64,000 bases of DNA from NCBI RefSeq assembly GCF_020166515.1, contig NZ_JAINZT010000002.1, positions 682,001 to 746,000 of the forward strand, read 5' to 3'. Of this stretch, positions 15,285 to 24,306 are shown one piece after another (within the stretch, counting starts at the first letter, position 1; each line of letters starts with the position of its first letter). Origin of the DNA: Robertkochia flava. GTDB taxonomy: Bacteria > Bacteroidota > Bacteroidia > Flavobacteriales > Flavobacteriaceae. A model generated the notes under the pieces. That model searched no databases. It was given only the letters and a program-made list of their open reading frames with translations, and was not told where the DNA came from. The position numbers and the translations under genes are program-made.

Positions 15285-17075
15285 ATGAAAAGAACCTTCC
15301 TGATATTTTTTATGCTGCTTCTTTCCCTTTCCGGATACTGTCAGGCCGAAGATGCCATGGCCAAGGTGTATATGGATAAGGGTGAATATGAGAAGGCGCT
15401 GTTTTATTACGAAAAGCTCTTTGAATCCAATCCCTACAATATGAATTACCTGGGTGCATTGGTAAAGTGCTACCAGCAGCTGGAACAGACGGAAAAGGCT
15501 GAGGTTTTGCTCAAAGACCAGTTGTCCAGGCCCAGAATACCTCCTGCTGTGCATATCGAACTGGGTTATAATTACAGCCTGATGGGAGAAGAGGCCCTGG
15601 CAAAGGAGCAGTACGATCTTGCTATGGCTTCCATTGAATTAAATCCGTCTTACGCCTATATGGTAGGGCAGGGATTCCGGTCGAAACAATTGCTGGAGGA
15701 GGCGGTAAAGGCCTTTAAGAAGGGAATGGAATTGAATCCCAAACTTAATTTTAACTACGACCTGGCCTATATCTACGGGGAACAGGGCGATCTGGAACAG
15801 ATGTACAATACCTATCTGGACCTGATCCTGGAACGTACCAATCTGAAGGAAAATATTAAAAGAAATATCGGGAGATTCCTTTTCGAGGATGGAAGCAGTC
15901 AGGGCAATGAGGTGCTGCGCAAAGTGCTTTTGCAGCGGGTGCAATCGGACCCGAACATCGTATGGAACGAACTTTTAAGCTGGCTGTTTATTCAGCAGAA
16001 ACAATACAGTAATGCCCTGAGCCAGGAAAAGGCGATATACAAGAGATCGGAGGAGCCGCATCTGGATGGTATCAGAGACCTGGGATTGATCGCTTATTCT
16101 GACGGTGAGAACGGGGTAGCGGGGGAGGCTTTTGAGTTCATCGTTAAAAATTCAGGAGACCCTTCTTACCGGGGTCAGGCCGATTATTATCTGATGAAGA
16201 TTGCCGTAGCAGAAATGGAAGAGGGACAGGAAGAAACCCTGCTTACTGCTTTTGACAACCTTTTGGATGAATATGGCAGGGACCAGACCACGGTGGGGCT
16301 GCAGGTGCTAAGGGCTAATTTCATGGCTTTTCACGCCGGCCTGCCTGAGGAGGCTGTTGCCGATCTGAAGGCGCTTATGGAACTGCCCATGGACCGCTAC
16401 AGCCTGGCCACGGTAAAGATGGAACTGGCCGATATTCTGGTCTATCAGGAATTGTTCAACCAGGCTCTTATCTATTACTCCCAGGTGCAAAAGGAACTTA
16501 AAAATGACGTTACCGGTCAGATGGCCAGGTTTAAGGTGGCGCGAACCAGTTTTTACAAAGGCGATTTTGACTGGGCAGAATCCCAGTTAAAGGTTTTAAA
16601 ATCGTCTACTTCCCAGCTTATAGCGAACGATGCCTTGCAGCTCAAGTTGATCATTTCGGATAACTCTGTCCAGGACTCCCTTCAAACGGCATTGAAGACC
16701 TATGCCAGGGCTCACCTGTTGGCGTACCAGGAGCAGGATGAGGCTGCCATAGCAACCATAGACGATATCCTGAAGAACCATAAAGGAGAAGCTATTGAAG
16801 ATGAAGCACTGATGATGCAGGCAGGGTTATTTGAAAAACTCGGGGATTATGAACGGGCAGAACTCAATTACCTGAAAGTGATCGAATTCTTTCCGCAGGA
16901 CATTTTTATGGATGACGCCTTGTACAGGCTTTCCGAGCTCTATCTCGGCGAATTAAATGAACCGGAAAAGGCGAAACCCTTGCTGGAACGCCTTATCTTT
17001 GACCACCAGGACAGCATTTATTTTCCGGAGGCCCGGAAAAAATTCAGGGAACTCCGGGGAGATCCTGTTAATTAA
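15285..17075 (+). CDS. Periplasmic tetratricopeptide repeat protein
   Basis: 596 residues with a Sec signal peptide (MKRTFLIFFMLLLSLSGYCQ) and repeated TPR helices throughout, for example AKVYMDKGEYEKALFYYEKLFESNPYN, VGQGFRSKQLLEEAVKAFKKGMELNP and AGLFEKLGDYERAELNYLKVIEFFPQD. No catalytic motif is visible, so it is probably a periplasmic or outer-membrane-associated scaffold. ATG 15285 is preferred over the in-frame TTG at 15267, since the signal peptide starts at the ATG and the TTG lies in the -7 box. The DUF4286 gene follows after 30 nt, and rsmA 1 nt after that. Confidence 0.85.
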   Translation: MKRTFLIFFMLLLSLSGYCQAEDAMAKVYMDKGEYEKALFYYEKLFESNPYNMNYLGALVKCYQQLEQTEKAEVLLKDQLSRPRIPPAVHIELGYNYSLMGEEALAKEQYDLAMASIELNPSYAYMVGQGFRSKQLLEEAVKAFKKGMELNPKLNFNYDLAYIYGEQGDLEQMYNTYLDLILERTNLKENIKRNIGRFLFEDGSSQGNEVLRKVLLQRVQSDPNIVWNELLSWLFIQQKQYSNALSQEKAIYKRSEEPHLDGIRDLGLIAYSDGENGVAGEAFEFIVKNSGDPSYRGQADYYLMKIAVAEMEEGQEETLLTAFDNLLDEYGRDQTTVGLQVLRANFMAFHAGLPEEAVADLKALMELPMDRYSLATVKMELADILVYQELFNQALIYYSQVQKELKNDVTGQMARFKVARTSFYKGDFDWAESQLKVLKSSTSQLIANDALQLKLIISDNSVQDSLQTALKTYARAHLLAYQEQDEAAIATIDDILKNHKGEAIEDEALMMQAGLFEKLGDYERAELNYLKVIEFFPQDIFMDDALYRLSELYLGELNEPEKAKPLLERLIFDHQDSIYFPEARKKFRELRGDPVN

Positions 17076-17105
17076 TGCAATTTCTCTAATCAAAACGCGG
17101 ATTTT

Positions 17106-17417
17106 ATGTTGATCTATAATGTTACGATAAATATTGAGGAAACCGTTCACCGGGAATGGGTGCAATGGATGCTGGAGCAGCATATCCCGGATATGATCGC
17201 AACCGGGAAGTTTTCGGGAGCGCGCATGGTACGGGTAATGGTGGAAGAGGAAATGGGGGGTATCACCTATTCGGTGCAGTATTACACCGAGAATAAAAAT
17301 ACCCTGGAGCGCTATTATCGCGAAGATGCCGAACGGCTTCGTTCGGATGCCTTGAAAAAATTCCCGGATAAGTTCGTCGCTTTCAGAACCGAACTGGAGA
17401 TCATAAGCGAACATTAA
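17106..17417 (+). CDS. DUF4286 family protein
   Basis: 103 residues, matching the small DUF4286 family: [30 protein letters not shown] at the N-terminus, then a ferredoxin-like strand-helix pattern ([39 protein letters not shown]). Function unknown. In Flavobacteriia it commonly sits just upstream of rsmA, as here, where one base separates its stop from the rsmA ATG. Confidence 0.8.
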   Translation: MLIYNVTINIEETVHREWVQWMLEQHIPDMIATGKFSGARMVRVMVEEEMGGITYSVQYYTENKNTLERYYREDAERLRSDALKKFPDKFVAFRTELEIISEH

Positions 17418-17418
17418 T

Positions 17419-18264
17419 ATGAAAAAAGGGAGAACTCCGGGCAAATACAGTAAACCTGTTAAAGAGGGCGGTAAAGTAAGGCCAAAGAAACACCTCGGAC
17501 AGCATTTTCTGAAAGATGAGAATATAGCCCGAAAGATCGCAGATACCCTGAGCCTGGAAGGTTACGACCAGGTCCTGGAAATTGGTCCTGGAATGGGGGT
17601 GCTTACCAAATACCTCCTGGAAAAACCTGTTGATGTGTATGCCATGGACCTGGATTCTGATTCGATAGCCTACCTCAATGGTCCCTTTACAAGTCAGTAC
17701 CTCCCCGGAAGAAAGGAGGGCTTTACCGTTCTGGAGGCCGATTTTCTGAAATATGACATCCATGCCCTTTTCGGGGATCAACCATTTGCCATAACCGGGA
17801 ACTATCCCTACAATATCTCTTCTCAGATCGTGTTCAAGGCCCTGGAATTAAGAGACCAGGTACCGGAGTTTACCGGTATGTTTCAGAAGGAGGTTGCCCA
17901 GCGTATCTGTGAGAAGGAGGGGAGTAAGACCTATGGTATACTATCGGTATTAACCCAGGCCTTTTATGAAGCAGAATACCTGTTTACGGTACCCCCCGGA
18001 GTTTTTAATCCGCCGCCCAAGGTGGATTCGGGAGTGCTTCGCTTGCGCAGACGTGAAAATTACAAATTGCCGTGTAATGAGCAGCGCTTCTTCCAGGTGG
18101 TTAAAATGGCCTTCCAGCAGCGAAGGAAAACCCTCCGCAACAGTTTAAAAAGTTTAGGGGTGCCCGATAATTTAAAAGAAGATGCTATCTTTGGTCGGCG
18201 TCCGGAGCAATTAAGTGTTTCTGCCTTTATTGAACTGGTTCGGATGCTGGAAACTGAACAATAA
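17419..18264 (+). CDS. rsmA: 16S rRNA dimethyladenosine transferase
   Basis: 281 residues; dimethylates two adjacent adenines in the 3'-terminal helix of 16S rRNA (KsgA). Seen: [18 protein letters not shown], the SAM motif [16 protein letters not shown], an acidic AMDLDSD strand, the catalytic GNYPYNIS (usual NLPYNIS), FQKEVAQRI, and [14 protein letters not shown]. The basic N-terminus ([24 protein letters not shown]) is somewhat longer than in E. coli. It lies in an operon with DUF4286 upstream and mgtE 85 nt downstream. Confidence 0.96.
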   Translation: MKKGRTPGKYSKPVKEGGKVRPKKHLGQHFLKDENIARKIADTLSLEGYDQVLEIGPGMGVLTKYLLEKPVDVYAMDLDSDSIAYLNGPFTSQYLPGRKEGFTVLEADFLKYDIHALFGDQPFAITGNYPYNISSQIVFKALELRDQVPEFTGMFQKEVAQRICEKEGSKTYGILSVLTQAFYEAEYLFTVPPGVFNPPPKVDSGVLRLRRRENYKLPCNEQRFFQVVKMAFQQRRKTLRNSLKSLGVPDNLKEDAIFGRRPEQLSVSAFIELVRMLETEQ

Positions 18265-18349
18265 CCCTTGCAACCGGAATAGCCCTGGGATTCCGTCCTT
18301 TCCTTTCCGGACTGCCAGTGCCAAGCGGCCAGATAAAAAGCACTCTGCC

Positions 18350-19708
18350 ATGACTCCTTTCAAGCTAAGCGAAGAGTTACTGGAAAATATCAAGACCTTA
18401 ATAGAGTCCAGAAGCGACCAGTCTTTGCTGGACCTGATGGAGGACTTCCACTATGCGGATATTGCTGAGATTATAGACGACCTGAACCTGGATGAAGGTA
18501 CCTATATTATCAAGCTCCTTGATAGCGAGCGCACCTCAGATATTCTTACCGAACTTGATGAGTATAAAAGGGAACAGATCCTTACCCGGCTTTCTGCCAA
18601 GGAGATTGCGGAAGAGATAGGGGAACTGGATACCGATGACGCTGCCGATATCATTGCCGAGCTGCCTGAAGAACGGGTGCGGGAGATCATCAGCCAGATC
18701 GAAGACCCTCAGCATGCAAAGGATATTGTCGAGCTGTTGCGCTATGATGAGGATTCTGCAGGGGGACTGATGGCTAAAGAGCTGGTAAAGGTCAATGAAA
18801 ACTGGAATGTACTTACCTGTGTTAAAGAGATGCGCAGACAGGCAGAAAATGTGACCCGGGTGCATTCTATTTATGTGGTGGATGACGAGGAAAAACTAAA
18901 GGGACGCTTGTCTTTAAAAGACCTGTTAACCACCTCCACCAAAACCCAGATCAGTGAGATCTATATTCCAAAAGTAGATTATGTAAGGGTAGGCGACCGG
19001 GCAGAAGACGTAGCCCGGATGATGTCTAAATACGACCTGGAGGCCGTGCCGGTGATCGATGAGATCGGAAGACTGGTAGGTCGCATTACCATTGATGATA
19101 TTGTGGATGTGATCAAGGAAGAGGCCGATAAGGATTACCAGCTGGCGGCAGGTATTACCCAGGAGGTGGAGGCCGACGACAGTGTATGGCAACTCACCAA
19201 AGCGCGATTACCATGGCTGGTTTTAGGTTTGCTGGGCGGACTCGGATCTGTGTTTATCCTTGAAGGTTTCGAGGATGTTATGGCGAACCCGGAATACAGA
19301 AGCCTCTTCTTTTATACACCACTTATAGCGGCTATGGCTGGGAATGTGGGAGTGCAGTCATCTGCGATCATCGTACAGGGTCTTGCCAATGATGTGGTAA
19401 AAGGAAGTTTGCTGGATCGCCTTCTTAAAGAGGTCGGATTAAGTCTTATTAACGGTGGTGCCCTGGCTCTGCTGGTGATAGCTTTTGGTTTTGTGATCAA
19501 TCAACCCCTCGCCGTTAGTGCAACCATAGCCTTGTCTATGATGGCAGTTATCGTGGTGGCGGCCCTGATCGGTACCTTCGTGCCTATTATCCTGGATAAG
19601 CGCGGTGTGGATCCTGCGATCGCTACAGGACCCTTCATTACCACCAGTAATGATATTTTCGGGATCTTCCTGTTTTTTTATATCGCCAAGGTCATTCTCG
19701 GATTTTAA
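18350..19708 (+). CDS. mgtE: Magnesium transporter MgtE
   Basis: 452 residues, the normal MgtE size. The N-terminal MgtE domain (about 1-130) contains the repeated DDAADIIAELPEERVREII pattern. Two CBS domains follow (about 135-260; VHSIYVVDDEEKLKGRLSLKDL, YDLEAVPVIDEIGRLVGRITIDDI). A five-helix pore domain comes last (WLVLGLLGGLGSVFILEGFE, PLIAAMAGNVGVQSSAIIVQG, GPFITTSNDIFGIFLFFYI). ATG 18350 is chosen; the open frame extends upstream into rsmA without a sensible start. Magnesium binding by the cytoplasmic domains normally gates the channel. Confidence 0.95.
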   Translation: MTPFKLSEELLENIKTLIESRSDQSLLDLMEDFHYADIAEIIDDLNLDEGTYIIKLLDSERTSDILTELDEYKREQILTRLSAKEIAEEIGELDTDDAADIIAELPEERVREIISQIEDPQHAKDIVELLRYDEDSAGGLMAKELVKVNENWNVLTCVKEMRRQAENVTRVHSIYVVDDEEKLKGRLSLKDLLTTSTKTQISEIYIPKVDYVRVGDRAEDVARMMSKYDLEAVPVIDEIGRLVGRITIDDIVDVIKEEADKDYQLAAGITQEVEADDSVWQLTKARLPWLVLGLLGGLGSVFILEGFEDVMANPEYRSLFFYTPLIAAMAGNVGVQSSAIIVQGLANDVVKGSLLDRLLKEVGLSLINGGALALLVIAFGFVINQPLAVSATIALSMMAVIVVAALIGTFVPIILDKRGVDPAIATGPFITTSNDIFGIFLFFYIAKVILGF

Positions 19709-19733
19709 TCCCCACCTTTCTTGTCATAATTTG

Positions 19734-19741
19734 TAACTTTG
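19734..19741 (+). promoter_or_regulatory. Possible promoter -7 box for the hydroxyacid dehydrogenase
   Basis: TAACTTTG fits TAnnTTTG, about 70 nt before the ATG at 19811. No convincing -33 element. Confidence 0.3.
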
Positions 19742-19810
19742 AGATAGCAGTCCCTTTCCAAAGCATAACCTTACCTGATCTTCTTTTAATTCTGGAATAG
19801 CTTTTAATAG

Positions 19811-20752
19811 ATGAAAATACTTCACGTAGACACCAACCATCCACTGCTTAAGGAGCAGCTGGAAGACATGGGATTTATAAATGAAGAGGATTATACCTCT
19901 GGCAAGGCGGAGGTCATGAAGAAGATCTCTCAATATGACGGATTGATCATACGCAGCAGGTTCCCTGTGGACCGTGCCTTTCTCGATGCGGCTACCCAAT
20001 TAAAATTTATTGGCAGGGTCGGAGCGGGCCTGGAGAATATAGATATCGAGTATGCCAGGCAACTGGGTGTAACTCTCATTAATGCCCCGGAAGGCAACCG
20101 CAATGCCGTTGGAGAACATGCCCTGGGCATGTTGCTTGCACTGATGAATAATTTCGCAAAAGCCCATCGGGAAGTGTCCAAAGGCACCTGGCTCCGGGAG
20201 GAGAACCGTGGCTTTGAACTGGAAGGGAAGGTTGTTGGCCTGTATGGTTATGGAAATATGGGAAAGGCCTTTGCCAGAAAACTCAGGGGAATGGATGTGG
20301 AAGTGATCTGTTACGACATTGAAGGTGGAGTGGGAGATGAGAACGCGCGACAGGTGGGTATCCTGGAGTTTCAGCGAAATGCTGAAGTGGTGAGCCTGCA
20401 TACACCCCAGACCCCGCAAACCCTTGGTCTCGTTAACCGGGATTTTATCGAATCTTTTGCCAACCCTTTTTGGTTTATCAATACAGCCAGGGGGAAGAGC
20501 GTGGTTACAGCCGACCTGGTTGAGGCCCTGAAAACCGGCAAGGTACTTGGAGCAGCCCTGGATGTGCTGGAATATGAGAAAGCCTCCTTCGAACAGCTCT
20601 TTGACGGTGGGGAGGTGCCGGAAGCCTTTGACTACCTCCTGCATGCCGATAATGTATTGCTTACTCCGCATATTGCCGGATGGACGGCCGAAAGCAAACA
20701 GAAGTTAGCACAAACCATTGTCGATAAGATCGAGGCTGCATTTTTAAAATAG
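19811..20752 (+). CDS. D-2-hydroxyacid dehydrogenase, phosphoglycerate dehydrogenase-like
   Basis: 313 residues, the short form without a regulatory ACT domain. Motifs: FIGRVGAGLENIDIEYA, NAVGEHALGMLLALMNNF, the NAD-binding GLYGYGNMGKAFARKL, catalytic Arg in INTARGKSVV, and catalytic His in LLTPHIAGWT. It could be the SerA of serine synthesis or a dehydrogenase for another 2-hydroxyacid; no serC or serB is next to it, so the substrate is left open. Confidence 0.85.
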   Translation: MKILHVDTNHPLLKEQLEDMGFINEEDYTSGKAEVMKKISQYDGLIIRSRFPVDRAFLDAATQLKFIGRVGAGLENIDIEYARQLGVTLINAPEGNRNAVGEHALGMLLALMNNFAKAHREVSKGTWLREENRGFELEGKVVGLYGYGNMGKAFARKLRGMDVEVICYDIEGGVGDENARQVGILEFQRNAEVVSLHTPQTPQTLGLVNRDFIESFANPFWFINTARGKSVVTADLVEALKTGKVLGAALDVLEYEKASFEQLFDGGEVPEAFDYLLHADNVLLTPHIAGWTAESKQKLAQTIVDKIEAAFLK

Positions 20753-20774
20753 ACTTACGTAAAAACCGTTCAGG

Positions 20775-21230
20775 ATGAAATACCAGGCCAATACCCCCGA
20801 TGACTATGAGGCAGCCTTACCCGCAGATCGAAGGGAAGTGATCCGCAACCTTAGAAAACTTGCCGCAGATCACCTGCCTGAAGGGTTCGAAGAAACCATG
20901 AGCTACGGCATGATTGGCTATGTGGTTCCCCATGAACTCTATCCACCCGGGTATCACTGCGACCCCGAACTTCCGTTGCCATTCCTGAACCTGGCCTCGC
21001 AAAAGAATTTCATCGCCGTTTATCACAGCGGGATCTATGCCGATAAATCGCTTCATGACTGGTTTGTGAAAGAATATCCCGGCCATTGCCGTTATGCCCT
21101 GGATATGGGGAAAAGTTGTGTCCGGTTCAAAAAAATGGACGACATCCCCTATGCGTTATTGGCGAAACTTTTTGGGAAGGTAACCCCTGAACAGTGGATC
21201 GCAGTATATGAGAAAAATGTAAAAAGATGA
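20775..21230 (+). CDS. DUF1801 domain protein
   Basis: 151 residues of the DUF1801 (YdhG-like) fold: YEAALPADRREVIRNLRKLAADHLPEGFEETMSYGMIGYVVP, then LPFLNLASQKNFIAVYHSGIY and CRYALDMGKSCVRFKKMDDIPYALLAKL. No catalytic role is established for this family. Its stop overlaps the start of the next gene by 4 nt (ATGA). Confidence 0.85.
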   Translation: MKYQANTPDDYEAALPADRREVIRNLRKLAADHLPEGFEETMSYGMIGYVVPHELYPPGYHCDPELPLPFLNLASQKNFIAVYHSGIYADKSLHDWFVKEYPGHCRYALDMGKSCVRFKKMDDIPYALLAKLFGKVTPEQWIAVYEKNVKR

Positions 21231-21607
21231 AAAGAAGGGTAACAGGTATTGGGGGCATTTTTTTTAAAGCAAAAGATCCTGCCGCATTGCTCGCCTGGTA
21301 TAAAAAGCATCTGGGGATAGCTACGGATGAATACGGGTGGGGGTTCAAATGGCAGGACGACCAGCTGCCGGCGCCTATGACGCAACTAGGCGTATTTGGC
21401 GAAGACACCGACTATTTTAAACCCGCTTCAGGCTCCTGGATGATCAATTTCAGAGTGGAGGACCTGGAGGCCTTATTGCCTGTCCTGGAAAGCGAGGGTG
21501 TACAACTCGCCGGTGGACCGGAAACCTATGATTACGGGAAATTTGCCTGGATCATTGATCCGGAAGGGAATAAGATAGAGTTATGGCAACCGCTGAACGA
21601 TTTTTAA
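21227..21607 (+). CDS. VOC/glyoxalase-family protein
   Basis: 126 residues, one vicinal-oxygen-chelate domain with two beta-alpha-beta-beta-beta modules (VTGIGGIFFKAKDPAALLAWYKKHLGI; WMINFRVEDLEALLPVLESEGV; YGKFAWIIDPEGNKIELWQP). The terminal Glu in KIELWQP is the usual metal ligand position. The substrate cannot be predicted. Translationally coupled to the DUF1801 gene by a 4-nt overlap. Confidence 0.85.
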   Translation: MKRRVTGIGGIFFKAKDPAALLAWYKKHLGIATDEYGWGFKWQDDQLPAPMTQLGVFGEDTDYFKPASGSWMINFRVEDLEALLPVLESEGVQLAGGPETYDYGKFAWIIDPEGNKIELWQPLNDF

Positions 21608-21663
21608 TCGGTTAGCAGGAATTTTTACTAAATTAGTAAAGGTCAATAATTTAGAGCATATAC

Positions 21664-22038
21664 ATGTCTGAACAGGAAGAAGATCTTGGAGATAAGGCTA
21701 AAAGGATTTTTGAAGAGGCCGGAAGGGAGGCCCGGGAAACCGCAAGGGAATTTCGTAAAGGTGCAGAGGAAACCTTTGCAGACGGAGAAAATAAACGGTT
21801 GCTTGCTGGTGTTCTCGCCCTTTTTCTTGGCGCTTTCGGAGTACATAAGTTCGTATTGGGGTATACCCGCGAAGGTCTGGTGATGCTGGGGGTGAGTTTG
21901 CTGCTGGGGCCCTTTACCTGCGGGGTGGCGGCCTACCTGGTAGCCGTAGTGGGGTTAATTGAAGGCGTGATCTATTTGACCAAGAGTGATATCGATTTTT
22001 ATAATACCTATGTCGTAGGGCATAAACCCTGGTTCTGA
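21664..22038 (+). CDS. TM2 domain membrane protein
   Basis: 124 residues. An amphipathic charged N-terminal helix (DLGDKAKRIFEEAGREARETAREFRKGAEE) is followed by a TM2 domain: ENKRLLAGVLALFLGAFGVHKFVLGYTREGLVMLGVSLLLG with the GxFGxHKF signature, and a second hydrophobic span (GVAAYLVAVVGLIEGVIYL). The role of TM2 proteins in bacteria is not established. Confidence 0.85.
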   Translation: MSEQEEDLGDKAKRIFEEAGREARETAREFRKGAEETFADGENKRLLAGVLALFLGAFGVHKFVLGYTREGLVMLGVSLLLGPFTCGVAAYLVAVVGLIEGVIYLTKSDIDFYNTYVVGHKPWF

Positions 22039-22077
22039 GCGGGGTGTCCGTGTTGTTAACTACCTAAACCTGCTATT

Positions 22078-22401
22078 ATGGGATATACCAAACGCATGGC
22101 TCATACACTTGAGCAAAATCAACTGGCAGAGATCTTTAAGGCCTTTGGCCATCCGGCAAGAATAGCCATCCTGCAATATATTTCCACCCAGCCAAATTCC
22201 ATCTGTACCGATATGGTGGAAGAGATCGATCTCGCTCAGTCTACCATTTCACAACACTTATCGGAGTTGAAGAAAACCGGTATCATCGAAGGCAAGGCCT
22301 ATGGAAAAAAGATGTACTACCGTATCAATATCGACAAGCTTTACGAGGTAAAGCAGGTGTTGAACCAATTCTTCAACACCACGCATCAGAACTGTTATTG
22401 A
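22078..22401 (+). CDS. ArsR-family winged-helix regulator
   Basis: 107 residues: LAEIFKAFGHPARIAILQYIS is the ArsR/SmtB opening helix pair and DLAQSTISQHLSELKKTGIIEGKAYGKKMYYRIN the recognition helix and wing. The metal-binding ELCVCDL motif is replaced by NSICTDMVEEI with one Cys, so it probably does not sense metals in the ArsR way. The target is unknown. ATG 22096 is an alternative start. Confidence 0.85.
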   Translation: MGYTKRMAHTLEQNQLAEIFKAFGHPARIAILQYISTQPNSICTDMVEEIDLAQSTISQHLSELKKTGIIEGKAYGKKMYYRINIDKLYEVKQVLNQFFNTTHQNCY

Positions 22402-22413
22402 ATTTTTAGCATC

Positions 22414-24252
22414 TTAATTTTCCTGCTCCTCTTGCTCCGGGTTCTCGGGCATACCGTTGTTCATGAATTTACGTTCCAGTTCTGCCTGGAACTCTTCCAT
22501 TACTGGCTTTACAGTGCTTTCCGGTAGATCGGCGATGCGAATGTACATGAGGCCGTCTACAGAGTTATTAAACAGCGGATCCACGTTAAAGGCCACACAT
22601 TTCGCATTTTGTTTGATGTATTTTTTGATCAGTACAGGTAGCCTCAGTTCCCCCGGCTCAACTTCATCTATGAGTTTGTCGAACTTGTTGAGGTCGGCTT
22701 CCGTTTCATCAAAAATGAACTCCTTGTCTGCGTCTTTTAACTGAACTTTGAACTTTTTTTTCGGACTTACAAAATTCGCTACATACGGATCCCAGTAATG
22801 TGATCTCATAAACTCGATCATCAGCGACTTGGAGAAGTTGGAGAACTGGTTGCTTATACTGACCCCGCCAATCAGGTATTTGTGCTCCGGATGCCTGATC
22901 GTGGTGTGCACGATCCCTTTCCAAAGCAGGAACAGCGGCATGGGTTTCTGCTGGTATTCGCTGATGATGAAGGCGCGGCCCATCTCAATGGATTCGCTCA
23001 TCATCTTGTGGAGTTCCGGTTCGAAGCGGAAAAGCTCACACAGGTAAAATCCGTCTATCCCGTAATTCTCATAGATATGCTTTCCTAATCCCATCCTGTA
23101 GGCCCCAACCAGCACTTCCTCCTCGTTATCCCATAGGAAAAGATGGTGGTAGTAGTTGTCGTATTGATCCAGGTCTATGGATTTGTTCGTGCCTTCCCCA
23201 ACGGCCCTGAAGGTTATTTCCCGTAACCTGCCGATCTCTCTCATGATATTGGGCATCTTATCTGCCGTGGCAAGAAAAACCTCGTAGTTTTTGCTTTGGA
23301 GCAATCGGTGGTCCGTATTGCGCAGTTCGGTAACTTCGGCAGCCATGAGCTCCTTTTTTACCGGGGTTTCGATCTCCTTGGGAGAGCGGGGAATTTTAAA
23401 GGAAGTTGGCACCTTGTTAAACAGGCTTTCTTTCTCATAGGCGTTAGAAAGCATATAGGTCTTTCTTCTCAGGAAATCGGTGAACTCATTGAGATTTTCG
23501 TGTTCCTTTTGAGCCGCCACCGAAATGGGGCGCCCTATACGAACCTTAATGACCCGGTTTCGCTGGGTAAGGAGCTCCGAGGGAAGCTTGGCGGTCCTGA
23601 GGGTGTCGTTAAGTTTAGACAGCCGGTAGAACAACTTGCTGTTCTTTGCGTGAAAATAAATGGGCACTACCGGTACTTCGGCCTTTTTGATAAGTTTCAT
23701 GGCGGCATCTTCCCAGGGACGGTCAACAATAAGTTTGCCATCGCGGTAAGTAGACACCTCTCCGGCAGGAAAGATCCCCAGGGGGTGGCCATCGTGCAGA
23801 TGCCGGAGACTTTGTTTGAACCCCGCCAGACTGCTCTTGGCATCCTTATGGGTTTCAAAAGGATTCACCGGCATGATGTATGGAGCCAAAGGTTCTATAC
23901 GGTGCAGGAGAAAATTGGCGATGATCTTGTAATCCGGACGCTGTTCCAGTAAAAGTTTTAACAGCAAAATCCCGTCTATGCCCCCAAGGGGGTGATTGGA
24001 AATGGTGATATAGGCACCGTCCTTTGGTAACCGCTTCAGGTCCTCTTCCGGAATTTCAAACTTGATCTCAAACTCATCGAGGATCGCTTTAAGGAAGTCG
24101 ATATCCTCCTTGTCCCGGTGCTTCAGATAGATCTCGTTCAGCGTTTCGATCTTAAGAACCTTCATAAGCATCCATCCCATAAAGGTACCCAGGGGTCCGT
24201 ATTTGTCTGCGTTGATGACCTGAGCAACTTCCTTTGCGGTAACTAATCCCAT
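22414..24252 (-). CDS. olsF: Bifunctional ornithine lipid synthase, OlsF-type
   Basis: 612 residues from ATG 24252. The N-terminal half is a PlsC-type O-acyltransferase with NHPLGGIDG (H87) and FPAGEVST (161-168). The C-terminal half is an OlsB-like N-acyltransferase of the GNAT fold (LREITFRAVGEGTNKSIDLDQYDNYY, LVGAYRMGLGKHIY, YLCELFRF, LIGGVSISNQFS). This two-domain order is known for OlsF of Flavobacterium and Serratia, which makes ornithine lipids from ornithine and acyl-ACP at the inner membrane. Other aminolipids are possible products. The start 27 nt further upstream lacks support. It follows lysC by 54 nt on the same strand. Confidence 0.85.
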   Translation of the reverse strand: MGLVTAKEVAQVINADKYGPLGTFMGWMLMKVLKIETLNEIYLKHRDKEDIDFLKAILDEFEIKFEIPEEDLKRLPKDGAYITISNHPLGGIDGILLLKLLLEQRPDYKIIANFLLHRIEPLAPYIMPVNPFETHKDAKSSLAGFKQSLRHLHDGHPLGIFPAGEVSTYRDGKLIVDRPWEDAAMKLIKKAEVPVVPIYFHAKNSKLFYRLSKLNDTLRTAKLPSELLTQRNRVIKVRIGRPISVAAQKEHENLNEFTDFLRRKTYMLSNAYEKESLFNKVPTSFKIPRSPKEIETPVKKELMAAEVTELRNTDHRLLQSKNYEVFLATADKMPNIMREIGRLREITFRAVGEGTNKSIDLDQYDNYYHHLFLWDNEEEVLVGAYRMGLGKHIYENYGIDGFYLCELFRFEPELHKMMSESIEMGRAFIISEYQQKPMPLFLLWKGIVHTTIRHPEHKYLIGGVSISNQFSNFSKSLMIEFMRSHYWDPYVANFVSPKKKFKVQLKDADKEFIFDETEADLNKFDKLIDEVEPGELRLPVLIKKYIKQNAKCVAFNVDPLFNNSVDGLMYIRIADLPESTVKPVMEEFQAELERKFMNNGMPENPEQEEQEN

Positions 24253-24306
24253 GTGTTGGCAGTTTAACAGTATGTACAAATATAGAAAAACTAAGTTTTC
24301 AAGGGT